Below are positions 19,671-28,075 of a stretch of 64,000 nt of DNA, piece after piece. The notes under the pieces were generated by a model. That model saw nothing but the letters and a program-made list of their open reading frames with translations, ran no database searches and was not told the origin of the DNA. A program made the position numbers and the translations under genes. This stretch comes from Pseudomonas yamanorum (lineage in GTDB: Bacteria > Pseudomonadota > Gammaproteobacteria > Pseudomonadales > Pseudomonadaceae). The stretch covers positions 868,001 through 932,000 of the forward strand of contig NZ_LT629793.1 in NCBI RefSeq assembly GCF_900105735.1, read 5' to 3'. Within the stretch, counting starts at the first letter, position 1; each line of letters opens with the position of its first letter.

Positions 19671-21208
19671 CCAAGGCCGTTAGAAACCTGTGCCTGGTGC
19701 TGGGCGATCAGCTCTCATTTGACCTGGCCTCACTGGACGGGCTGGATAGCCAGCACGATGCCGTCTTGATGGTCGAGGTCATGGAGGAAGCCAGCCATGT
19801 CCCCCACCATCCGCAAAAAATCGCCCTGGTCTTCAGCGCCATGCGCCACTTTGCCCAGGCGTTGCAGCAGCGTGGTATCCGGGTGCAGTACGTCGCCCTG
19901 GACGACCCGCAAAACACCGGCTCGGTACCCGGCGAGCTAGGGCGCTGGCAATCGCTGATGCAGCCACAGGAACTGCACCTGACCGAATGCGGCGACTGGC
20001 GCCTGGAACAATCCCTGAAAGACTGCGGCTTGCCGATCCAGTGGCATGCCGACAGCCGCTTTTTGTGCAGCCGTGACGAATTCGCCGCTTGGGCCAGCGG
20101 CAAAAAACAGCTGCGCATGGAGTTCTTCTACCGGGAGATGCGCCGCAAGAGCGGGCTATTGCTCAACGGTGACGGCACCCCGGTCGGCGGCGCCTGGAAC
20201 TTTGATGCGGACAACCGCAAGGCGCTGCCCAAGGGAACCAAAGCGCCCTACCCGGCGCGCTTCAGTTCAGACGCCATCACCCAGGACGTGCTGGCGCTGG
20301 TACGTAAACACTTCAGCAGCCACTACGGCGACCTGGACACCTTCGATTACCCGGTAACCCACACCGATGCCCAGGCACTGTGGGAGTACTTTCTGGATTA
20401 CGGCCTGGCCGGGTTCGGCGACTACCAGGACGCCATGGCCAGCGACGAGCCCTTCCTGTTTCATGCCCGTATCAGCGCGGCGCTGAACATCGGCCTGCTG
20501 GACCTGCGCCAACTGTGCAGCGACGTGGAGGCAGCCTATTGGTCGGGCGGCATCGGGCTGAATGCCGCCGAAGGGTTTATCCGCCAACTGATTGGCTGGC
20601 GTGAATACGTACGCGGCGTGTACTGGCTGAAGATGCCGGACTACGCCGCCGGCAATGCATTCGGCAACAGCCGCCCGCTGCCGGAGTTCTACTGGACGGG
20701 CGAGACGCAAATGAACTGCATGCGCCAGGCGATCGGCCAAAGCCTGAAACATGCCTACGCCCATCACATCCAGCGGCTGATGGTCACCGGCAATTTCGCC
20801 CTGCTGGCCGGCATCGTGCCCAGCCAGATATGCGAGTGGTACCTGGCGATCTACATGGACGCTTTCGACTGGGTCGAGCTGCCCAACACCCTGGGCATGG
20901 TCATGCATGCGGATGGCGGCTATCTGGGCTCCAAACCTTATTGCGCGAGCGGACAATATATAAAGCGCATGTCGGACTACTGCCGCGACTGTGCGTACAA
21001 AGTCACTGAAAGTACCGCTGACAATGCCTGCCCGTTCAATGCGCTTTACTGGCACTTCCTGATGCGCCACGGCGACCTGCTGCGGGGCAATCAGCGCATG
21101 GCCATGCTCTACAAGAATCTCGACCGGATGCCTGAATCCAAGCAGAACGCGCTGTGGAACCGGGGCCAGCGGCTACTGGCGAAGCTGGATGCGGGCGAGT
21201 CACTTTGA
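19667..21208 (+). CDS. FeS-type bacterial photolyase/cryptochrome (PhrB/CryB class)
   Basis: A 513-aa member of the cryptochrome/photolyase family, read from a GTG overlapping the previous stop. Four cysteines at about residues 351, 439, 442 and 455 match, with an offset of one, the [4Fe-4S] ligands recalled for Agrobacterium PhrB (350, 438, 441, 454). The FAD-binding C-terminal region includes GWREYVRGVYWLKMPDYA and MVMHADGGYLGSKPYCASG. Members repair (6-4) photoproducts or act as light sensors; the cofactors are FAD and usually a lumazine antenna. The 3' end overlaps the convergent MFS gene by 9 bp. Confidence 0.92.
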   Translation: MTKAVRNLCLVLGDQLSFDLASLDGLDSQHDAVLMVEVMEEASHVPHHPQKIALVFSAMRHFAQALQQRGIRVQYVALDDPQNTGSVPGELGRWQSLMQPQELHLTECGDWRLEQSLKDCGLPIQWHADSRFLCSRDEFAAWASGKKQLRMEFFYREMRRKSGLLLNGDGTPVGGAWNFDADNRKALPKGTKAPYPARFSSDAITQDVLALVRKHFSSHYGDLDTFDYPVTHTDAQALWEYFLDYGLAGFGDYQDAMASDEPFLFHARISAALNIGLLDLRQLCSDVEAAYWSGGIGLNAAEGFIRQLIGWREYVRGVYWLKMPDYAAGNAFGNSRPLPEFYWTGETQMNCMRQAIGQSLKHAYAHHIQRLMVTGNFALLAGIVPSQICEWYLAIYMDAFDWVELPNTLGMVMHADGGYLGSKPYCASGQYIKRMSDYCRDCAYKVTESTADNACPFNALYWHFLMRHGDLLRGNQRMAMLYKNLDRMPESKQNALWNRGQRLLAKLDAGESL

Positions 21209-22483
21209 GCGGGCGACTTGGTGTTTGCCGGCACGCTGACCGAGCAGCATCAATCCACCTCCCGTCAGCAGCAGGCTCGCCGCGATAACGATGTAGCCGC
21301 CATACACATCCACGCCTTGCACGAGGCTGAGCGTCTGGGAACACACCAGGGTGCCGGTCAGCGAGGCAATGGCCAGCACCGGCGTCACGGTCGCGGAGAC
21401 TCGGCCCATATAGCCTGCCGGCACGGCCTCTTGCAGCATAGGCCCCTGCACCATGGCAAACACCGAAAAGCACAGCCCGCAGCAGAACATCAGCCCCCAG
21501 GCCAGGTAAAACGGCGGATGCAACGCATAGCCCAGGTAGCTCAGCCCCAGGCACAACAGCGCCACGGTGAACGCGCGTCGAATGCTCAAGGCCTTCAACA
21601 GCGGCCGAACGAGAAAGGCCGCCATCAGCCCGCCGACGGGGAATGCGGCGAGTACCAGGCCATATTCACGCGGGCTCAGGCCCAACGTTTTGAAGGCATA
21701 CAACGACAGGACGACGTTGTTGATACCGAGGGAAAAGCCATATAACGCCACGCCGGTCAGCAGGGTTCGAATCGATGGGTGCCCCCAGGAAAACCGCAGG
21801 CCGGCCAAGAGTCCACGCCAGAATGAGGCGCGCTCTGCGGGCAATGCAGCCCCTAAATCTCGGGTGGCCAGGATACATAGCGCTGAACAGCTGAACGCCA
21901 GCACATTGATCAGCAACGCCCAGATCGGCCCCACCCACACAAACAGCGCCGGGCCCACGGAAGCGGAAAGTACCGAAATGCCCGTGAGGGAAAACATCGT
22001 CTTGGCCGACGCTTCCACCCGCCGCTCAGCGGGAATGATCACTTGCATGACCGCCTGCCGGGACGGGTTGAAGAACTGCGCGGCGCTGCTGTTCATCACC
22101 AGCAACAACAGCACGCCGGCGAACACTTGCATCTGATCGAGGCCGGACAGCGAATAGATCAGGATAAAGATCAGGAAGTTGATCACCCGGATAGCATCAG
22201 CCGTGATCATCACGTAGAGCGCAGGCAGGCGGTCGACCCAGGCACCCGCCAATGGCGCCACCAGCACCCGCGGGATCGCCGAGGCCGCCACCGCCAGGCC
22301 CACGGCGCTGGGTAGAAAGGCGCTGTCGCGGAACAGATCGGTCACCAGCCAGACGATGATCGTGCTCTCCAGCACGAACTCGCCGAAGGACGAGAGCGCC
22401 TGGCCCAGCCATAAAAGTGAAAAATTGCGGCTGATGAAAAACCCGGAAAACCGGCTTTGCCCTTGACTCGTCCTGAACACCAT
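21200..22483 (-). CDS. MFS transporter, macrolide-efflux-like
   Basis: A 427-aa protein with about 12 membrane spans, starting MVFRTSQGQSRFSGFFISRN. Motifs include RNFSLLWLGQALSSFGEF near the N-terminus, typical of the MFS_3 (MefA-like) group. I chose the ATG at 22483 because AGGGA precedes it; an in-frame extension upstream has no site. It is convergent with the photolyase gene. The substrate cannot be told. Confidence 0.8.
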   Translation of the reverse strand: MVFRTSQGQSRFSGFFISRNFSLLWLGQALSSFGEFVLESTIIVWLVTDLFRDSAFLPSAVGLAVAASAIPRVLVAPLAGAWVDRLPALYVMITADAIRVINFLIFILIYSLSGLDQMQVFAGVLLLLVMNSSAAQFFNPSRQAVMQVIIPAERRVEASAKTMFSLTGISVLSASVGPALFVWVGPIWALLINVLAFSCSALCILATRDLGAALPAERASFWRGLLAGLRFSWGHPSIRTLLTGVALYGFSLGINNVVLSLYAFKTLGLSPREYGLVLAAFPVGGLMAAFLVRPLLKALSIRRAFTVALLCLGLSYLGYALHPPFYLAWGLMFCCGLCFSVFAMVQGPMLQEAVPAGYMGRVSATVTPVLAIASLTGTLVCSQTLSLVQGVDVYGGYIVIAASLLLTGGGLMLLGQRAGKHQVARSK

Positions 22484-22613
22484 CCCTTCCCTGTGCGAAA
22501 CGCTGTGAAATTTTCCGGCCGCTGCGAATTGTTGTGAAGCCGGCGATAAATGGCCAATTGCCCATGCTAACGTCGGCTTCGATGTCATCCAATCCATTGA
22601 GGGAGCAGCGCCG

Positions 22614-23078
22614 ATGTCTACTACCGTAACACCCGCCGGTGGCGGACCGACCACTCAAAAAGCCTCGACGTCGGTATTCGACGACAAGTTGAATATTTCC
22701 AAGTCGAGCAAGGTGATCGCCGATTACATGCGCCAGTCGGGCAAATCGGCGATTACCAAGCAAGAGCTTTCGCAACTGGCCAGCAATGCCTCGGGCAAGG
22801 TGCCCGCCGATGTGAGCACTGCTGCCCAGTACATGGAACGCCATCCCGACGTGTTCACCGCCATTGAAACCCATGACGTGGCGGGTGCCGATAACCTGTC
22901 CGGGGTGTGGAACTTCGACTGGGCGGCCAACGGTGGCCTGAACGGCACAGCGACTGATGCGATCGCCAAGATGCAGGACACCTTTGACTTTGCAATCGCC
23001 AAGTCGGCGCAGATCACCGAGATCAGCACCGGCAAAAAGGCCGAGCTGGATTCGACCAAGCAGCGGCCGCAGAACTGA
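22614..23078 (+). CDS. Hypothetical protein, possibly secreted/type III-related
   Basis: A 154-aa protein with a Thr/Ser/Gly-rich N-terminus (MSTTVTPAGGGPTTQKASTS), no signal peptide and no Cys. The middle block (HPDVFTAIETHDVAGADNLS, then GVWNFDWAANGGLNG) recalls repeated segments of HrpF/NolX-type type III translocon proteins, but I cannot verify this. A GGGAG site lies upstream of the ATG. No type III genes are seen nearby. Confidence 0.6.
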   Translation: MSTTVTPAGGGPTTQKASTSVFDDKLNISKSSKVIADYMRQSGKSAITKQELSQLASNASGKVPADVSTAAQYMERHPDVFTAIETHDVAGADNLSGVWNFDWAANGGLNGTATDAIAKMQDTFDFAIAKSAQITEISTGKKAELDSTKQRPQN

Positions 23079-23101
23079 ATCTCCAGCCGCTACAAAAATC
23101 C

Positions 23102-23202
23102 AGTGTGGGAGCTGGCTTGCCTGCGATGCGGGCACCTCGGTGCTTCAGGTACACCGAGGTGATGCCATCGCAGCCTCGCTAAAGCTCGACAGCTCCCACA
23201 CT
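23102..23202. repeat. REP pair with a variant right arm
   Basis: The left arm GTGGGAGCTGGCTTGCCTGC is standard. The right arm reads CAGCCTCGCTAAAGCTCGAC before CAGCTCCCACAC, so the two arms come from different REP variants. It lies between the hypothetical gene and the convergent TonB receptor gene. Confidence 0.88.
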
Positions 23203-23237
23203 GGATTTGCTTTGCCTGTCAGGTCGTTGTGCTGCCA

Positions 23238-25343
23238 TCAAAAGTGAAACGCCACCCCCGTGGTCACGTTGAACGCATCCCCTACATAGAAGTTGGCCGA
23301 GTCCTGGCCCTTGGCGTCGTACGCGGTGTTGGTGGCCGTGGCGTAGCGTTTGTTGGTCAGGTTGCGCGCGTCGACGAACACTTCCCACTTCTTGCTCGGG
23401 GCCTCGTAGCCCACCTTGGCGCCCCACAACGTATAGGACGGCGCACTCAGGGAGTTGGCGAAATCCACGTAGTAGCTGGACGCCGCCCGGGCATTGAGCT
23501 GCGCGTAGAAACCACTGCCCTGGCGATACTCCAGCTCCGCCTGGTAGACCTGACGCGGCAAGCCCGGCAACTGGTTGTCGCCAAACACCCCATCATTGCG
23601 GTAGTGAAAGTCGTTGAAGGTGTAGGCCTGGCGCAAGGTCACGGTGTCGCCGTTGCCGCCGTCCCACAGTTGCGCATTCAGCCCAGCTTCAATGCCCTGG
23701 TGAATCGTTGCGCTGCCGTTGGAGGTGGCCACCAACTGGTCCTGGGTGGCGGTTGCCTGGCGCACCACCACCGACAACAGTTCTTTCTGCACCCACGACC
23801 GGTAGACCGTCAGGCTGCCGTCGAAGATGCCATGGCCGCCACGAATACCGAACTCCACGGTGTTGGCTTTTTGCGGCCGCACATCACGGATGTAGGGCGT
23901 GCCGGTGCTGCCCAGCTGCCAGGTAACGGGTGGATCCACCGAGCGGCTGACGTTGCCGAACACTTCGAATTCCGGGGTCAGCTGGTAGCGCAGGCCGATG
24001 CGCGGGGCGACGTCGGTCTCGTCGTACTCAACGCCACTGGGGAACGCGCTGGTATTGGTGCCGGTGCTGTATTCGATCTGCGCCTTGCGCTTGATATCAA
24101 TCAGCGACAGCCCGGTGGACAGCCACGTACGGTCATTCAGTTGCAGTTCGTTGCCAAGGGAAAACACCGTGTCCCGGGAGCCGGTGTAGTTGGTTTTCTG
24201 CTGGGTGATACCGGTGGCCTTGCTGTGGGACTTCACATCGGCGAGGTACGCCAGGGTGTTGCTGAAGGTCACGCTGCTGTCGCTGCGCAGGCCGAAGAAG
24301 GTGTCGGCGGTGCGCAGGTAGCGCAAGGTCAGGTTGACGTCCTGGGAGCGCCATTCCTGGGGTGTTGGCGAGTAACGCCAGCCGTTGTCCAGCGGGTAGT
24401 CGTTGTAGCCCAGGCCGACTTCGAGCTTGGCATTGTCGTCGAAGGTGTAGGTGGTGGTGCTGCCCAGCAGGGTCGAGCCGTCCTTCTTGCGCCCGATGGG
24501 CACGAGGTTGCTCGTAGGGTCGTGCTTGAGCTGGTATTTGGTCAGGGTGTTGCCCTGGCTCAGAGTCTCTTCCTTGTAGCGAATGTAGAAGCGCGTCTCC
24601 AGTTGCGGGCTGAATACGTGGCCGAAGTTGGCGACGATCCCCTGTCCCTTGTTCGGCGTGTTGTCCTGATAACCATCCCGCTCGTTGTGCTGGATGCTGA
24701 CGTAGTAGTCGTTGTCGCCGTCAACGCCACCGGTACTCAGCTGCTGCTTGCGGTAGCCGAAGCTGCCGGCTTCGAAGCGCGCGTAGTTGCCCGGATCGGT
24801 GCGGCCGGTCTTGCTCACGAAGTTGATCGCGCCGCCCAGGGATAACGCCGAATAACGGAAAGCGTTGGCGCCGTAGAGCACCTCGGTGTGGTCCACGGAG
24901 GCCATGTCCAGCATGTCTTCCTGGGTGCCGCCCGGGCCGGTCAATGGCAGGCCGTCATAGAGGAATTTGATCCCCAGCACATAGCCTTGGTAGAAGGTGT
25001 TGAGGCCCGAACCACGGATCGAAATCTTGTTGGCACCCGAACCGCTGGTGGCCTGAGCGAAGACTCCCGGCTGCAACGCCAGCACGTCCTCGGCATTCGC
25101 CGCCCGGCCCTGCTCGATCTTGCGGTTGTCGATCACCGCGGTTTTGCCGGGTACCTTGGCCAGCTGCTTCTCGGCCTTTTGCGCTTCGGTGGCTTCGGCG
25201 CCGGTGACCACCACCGTGGCCAGGGTCGGATCGGCCTGGGCGGCAAAGGCCGCGCCGTGTATCAACATCAACAGCACGCCGAGGCTGGACGCGGTGGCCA
25301 GTGACTCAAAACGACGAGCGCGTGGTTCAAACAGTTGCCGCAT
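23238..25343 (-). CDS. TonB-dependent outer-membrane receptor 1
   Basis: A 701-aa precursor. The signal sequence lies near residues 10-35 (LGVLLMLIHGAAFAAQA). The TonB box is LATVVVTGAE, the plug domain includes VLALQPGVFAQATSGSGANK and LGGAINFVSKTG, and the 22-strand barrel ends in Phe (GVAFHF). It is closely similar in layout to the receptor at 49392 (shared NVSRSVDPP, KANTVEFGI, GVFGDNQLPGLP). AGGAG lies 10 nt before the ATG and a sigma-54 promoter is 60 bp upstream. It probably imports a sulfur source under SfnR control. Confidence 0.88.
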   Translation of the reverse strand: MRQLFEPRARRFESLATASSLGVLLMLIHGAAFAAQADPTLATVVVTGAEATEAQKAEKQLAKVPGKTAVIDNRKIEQGRAANAEDVLALQPGVFAQATSGSGANKISIRGSGLNTFYQGYVLGIKFLYDGLPLTGPGGTQEDMLDMASVDHTEVLYGANAFRYSALSLGGAINFVSKTGRTDPGNYARFEAGSFGYRKQQLSTGGVDGDNDYYVSIQHNERDGYQDNTPNKGQGIVANFGHVFSPQLETRFYIRYKEETLSQGNTLTKYQLKHDPTSNLVPIGRKKDGSTLLGSTTTYTFDDNAKLEVGLGYNDYPLDNGWRYSPTPQEWRSQDVNLTLRYLRTADTFFGLRSDSSVTFSNTLAYLADVKSHSKATGITQQKTNYTGSRDTVFSLGNELQLNDRTWLSTGLSLIDIKRKAQIEYSTGTNTSAFPSGVEYDETDVAPRIGLRYQLTPEFEVFGNVSRSVDPPVTWQLGSTGTPYIRDVRPQKANTVEFGIRGGHGIFDGSLTVYRSWVQKELLSVVVRQATATQDQLVATSNGSATIHQGIEAGLNAQLWDGGNGDTVTLRQAYTFNDFHYRNDGVFGDNQLPGLPRQVYQAELEYRQGSGFYAQLNARAASSYYVDFANSLSAPSYTLWGAKVGYEAPSKKWEVFVDARNLTNKRYATATNTAYDAKGQDSANFYVGDAFNVTTGVAFHF

Positions 25344-25414
25344 GGATTAAATACTCCTGGGGTCTCTAATTAGTTGGAGCATCTATTTGTATAGTCGCGC
25401 TCTGAATCCAACTT

Positions 25415-25430
25415 TGCAGGGTTCGTGCCA
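25415..25430 (-). promoter_or_regulatory. Sigma-54 promoter of TonB receptor 1
   Basis: On the minus strand TGGCACGAACCCTGCA matches the -24/-12 consensus (GG-N10-GC with TGGCAC intact). The predicted start point is near 25404, about 60 nt from the ATG at 25343. Confidence 0.88.
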
Positions 25431-25595
25431 CGTCAAAACATCAATAAACGCGGGCCCACCGCCCGGTTTAATCGTCACAGGCGCAACACTTTGCTGGGGA
25501 AATGTTCGTTTCACAACAATGCTTAAAATGCACATTTAATTATATGTTTAATCGATAAAAGCATAACCAAACCCCCGTCCTAAAGGCCTCGGGCG

Positions 25596-25616
25596 CAACT
25601 GTTTGAATCCCAACAG
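25596..25616. promoter_or_regulatory. Candidate SfnR upstream activating site
   Basis: CAACTGTTTGAATCCCAACAG is an inverted pair of the CAACTGTT/AACAG motif seen at 38565 and 49165-49220. (The 21 bases split as CAACTGTTTG and AATCCCAACAG.) It lies 83 bp upstream of the 25699 promoter and 166 bp from the divergent one. Confidence 0.5.
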
Positions 25617-25698
25617 CTGACCAACAAAAGTTGCGTATCCGGCACTCTTCGCGCCTGCACACCCATCAGAAAACGCAAGTTACCGGCCCACATTTACT

Positions 25699-25714
25699 TG
25701 GTATGAGTCTTGCT
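25699..25714 (+). promoter_or_regulatory. Sigma-54 promoter of the sfnB/sfnR pair
   Basis: TGGTATGAGTCTTGCT has GG-N10-GC spacing with TTGCT at -12. It is 42 bp upstream of the GTG start of the oxidoreductase gene. Confidence 0.82.
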
Positions 25715-25755
25715 CTACCCAACGCTCAGGGAAATTAATTAAATGGGGTATTCAC

Positions 25756-26943
25756 GTGACGGCCAACTTACTCTGCACCCGCAGGACGCCGCTGGAGATT
25801 GCCCGTGACTTGGCGCGCGAATTTGCCCGCACTGCCGTCGACCGCGATGCCAGCGGCGGAACGCCCAAAGCCGAACGCGACAAGCTGCGCAGCAGCGGCC
25901 TGTTGTCCCTGAGCATCCCCGGGCAATTCGGCGGGCTGGATGCCAACTGGTCGGAAACCTTCGAGGTGGTGCGCGAATTCGCCCGGGTCGACAGCTCCAT
26001 CGCCCACGTATTCGGCTTTCATCACCTGATGCTTGCCACCGTCCGGTTGTTCGCCACGCCCGCACAATGGCAAACCTGGTTCAGCCTGACGGCCAGCAAC
26101 AACTGGTTCTGGGGCAACACCCTGAACCCGCTGGACACCCGCACGGTGGTCAAGCGCCACACGGGCTGGCGGGAATTCTCGGGACAGAAGAACTTCTGCT
26201 CCGGGGCCAACGACTCGGAGATGCTGATCGCCTCGGCCATCGATGAAAGCGCAGGCGGCAAGTTGCTGATCGCGGCGATTCCCAGCGCCCGCAGCGGGAT
26301 CATCCTGCACAACGACTGGAACAACATGGGCCAGCGCCAGACCGACAGCGGCAGCGTGACCTTCAAGCGCGTACGCGTGGAAGAGTCCGACCTGCTGCTG
26401 GACCCGGGGCCGTTGAGCACGCCGTTCGCCTGCCTGCGCCCGCTGATTGCACAACTGCATTTTGCGAATATCTTCCTCGGCATCGCCGAGGGCGCATTCG
26501 AAGAAGCGCGCCAATACACCCTGGAAGAAGCCCGCCCGTGGTTCCGCTCCAGCGCCAGCCACAGCACCCAGGACCCTTACATCCTCAGCCACTACGGCGA
26601 TTTCTGGGTGGCGCTGCAAAGCACCCGCCTGTTGGTGGAGCGCGCCGGTGAGGTACTGGACGCGGCATGGGCCAAGGGCTCGGCCCTGACCAGCGAGGAA
26701 CGCGGCACAGCTGCGATTGCCATCGCCACCGCCAAAGTCGCCGCCAGCCGCAATGGCCTGGAGTTGTGTAGCAAGGTCTTCGAGGTCACCGGCGCGCGGG
26801 CGACCAACGCCTCGGTGGCCCTCGACAGGCACTGGCGCAACTTGCGCACCCAGAGCCTGCATGACCCGCTGGACTACAAGCTTCATGAACTGGGCGAATG
26901 GGCACTGAACGGTACCCCGCCCATCCCGACGTTCTATTCGTAG
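25756..26943 (+). CDS. SfnB-type sulfur acquisition oxidoreductase (acyl-CoA dehydrogenase fold)
   Basis: A 395-aa protein with the three acyl-CoA dehydrogenase domains (SIPGQFGGLDANWSETFEVV, later FEVTGARATNASVALDRHWR). It belongs to the DszC/SfnB group, flavin-dependent enzymes oxidising sulfur compounds. The start is GTG at 25756 with GGGG 8 nt upstream; no better ATG is in frame. It is followed 8 nt later by the sigma-54 activator gene, as in sulfur-starvation loci of pseudomonads, and has its own sigma-54 promoter. The symbol sfnB is family-level only. Confidence 0.82.
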   Translation: MTANLLCTRRTPLEIARDLAREFARTAVDRDASGGTPKAERDKLRSSGLLSLSIPGQFGGLDANWSETFEVVREFARVDSSIAHVFGFHHLMLATVRLFATPAQWQTWFSLTASNNWFWGNTLNPLDTRTVVKRHTGWREFSGQKNFCSGANDSEMLIASAIDESAGGKLLIAAIPSARSGIILHNDWNNMGQRQTDSGSVTFKRVRVEESDLLLDPGPLSTPFACLRPLIAQLHFANIFLGIAEGAFEEARQYTLEEARPWFRSSASHSTQDPYILSHYGDFWVALQSTRLLVERAGEVLDAAWAKGSALTSEERGTAAIAIATAKVAASRNGLELCSKVFEVTGARATNASVALDRHWRNLRTQSLHDPLDYKLHELGEWALNGTPPIPTFYS

Positions 26944-26951
26944 AGATTGCC

Positions 26952-28040
26952 ATGCAACTGCTCACCCTACCGCCCTCGCCCGCCCTTGCCACTTCCATCC
27001 GCGCCACCGCCCAGGTGTTTGAAGACCCCAGGTCCAAGGCCTTGCTCAAGCATGTGCAACAAGTCGCGCCGAGCGAAGCCAGCGTGCTGATCATCGGCGA
27101 AACCGGCACCGGCAAAGAGCTGGTGGCTCGTCATATCCACAACCTCAGCGGCCGCAAGGAGCAGCCGTTCGTGGCGGTGAATTGCGGAGCGTTCTCCGAA
27201 TCATTGGTGGAGGCCGAGCTGTTCGGCCACGAGAAAGGCGCGTTCACCGGCGCCCTCAGCGCCAAGGCTGGCTGGTTTGAAGAAGCCAACGGCGGCACGC
27301 TGTTCCTCGATGAAATCGGCGACCTGCCGATGTCGATCCAGGTCAAGCTGCTGCGGGTATTACAGGAACGTGAAGTGGTGCGCCTGGGGTCGCGCAAAAG
27401 CATTCCGATCAATGTGCGGGTGCTGGCGGCGACCAACGTGCAGCTGGAAAAAGCCATCAACGCCGGGCATTTTCGCGAGGACCTGTTCTACCGCCTGAAC
27501 GTGGTCAACCTGGAACTCAGCCCACTGCGGGACCGCCCCGGCGATATTCTGCCGCTGGTGCAGTATTTCATCGACACCTACACCCGCCGCCTGGGGTACG
27601 GCGAGGTGATCCTGAGCAAGGACGCCGAGCAACGACTGGCCACCTACAGTTGGCCGGGGAATATTCGCGAGCTGGAAAACGTCATCCACCACACCCTGCT
27701 GATCTGCCGTGACGGCGTGATCCAGGCCGATGACCTGCGCATGTCCAACCTGCGTATCGAACGCCAGGAAGACAGCACCACGGCCCATGACCTGCTTGAC
27801 CTGGCCTTCCAGCGCCTGTTCGAAGAACAGATCGACAACCTCCACGAACAGGTGGAACGCAGCCTGCTGACCGCCGCCTACCGGCTGTGCCATCACAACC
27901 AGGTGCACACCGCCGAGTTGCTGGGACTGAGCCGCAACGTGACCCGCACCTTGCTGATCAACCTGGGTGAGCTGAAGGTCAACAAGCGCCGCCCGCTGGC
28001 TGGCGCCAAAGACGAGCGAGTGCTGCACCTGTCGATCTGA
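26952..28040 (+). CDS. sfnR: Sigma-54-dependent activator, SfnR type
   Basis: A 362-aa enhancer-binding protein that starts almost directly with the AAA+ domain. Walker A is GETGTGKE, the sigma-54 contact loop is GAFTGA (in [18 protein letters not shown]), Walker B is [10 protein letters not shown], and the arginine finger region is [11 protein letters not shown]. The C-terminal Fis-type HTH is [20 protein letters not shown]. No N-terminal sensory domain is present, which fits SfnR, whose activity is set by its own expression under sulfur limitation (CysB-dependent in P. putida). I chose the ATG at 26952, 8 nt after the upstream stop. Confidence 0.86.
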   Translation: MQLLTLPPSPALATSIRATAQVFEDPRSKALLKHVQQVAPSEASVLIIGETGTGKELVARHIHNLSGRKEQPFVAVNCGAFSESLVEAELFGHEKGAFTGALSAKAGWFEEANGGTLFLDEIGDLPMSIQVKLLRVLQEREVVRLGSRKSIPINVRVLAATNVQLEKAINAGHFREDLFYRLNVVNLELSPLRDRPGDILPLVQYFIDTYTRRLGYGEVILSKDAEQRLATYSWPGNIRELENVIHHTLLICRDGVIQADDLRMSNLRIERQEDSTTAHDLLDLAFQRLFEEQIDNLHEQVERSLLTAAYRLCHHNQVHTAELLGLSRNVTRTLLINLGELKVNKRRPLAGAKDERVLHLSI

Positions 28041-28075
28041 CCTGCACCGCGCGGCGTACCCGGTACGCCGCCTGA

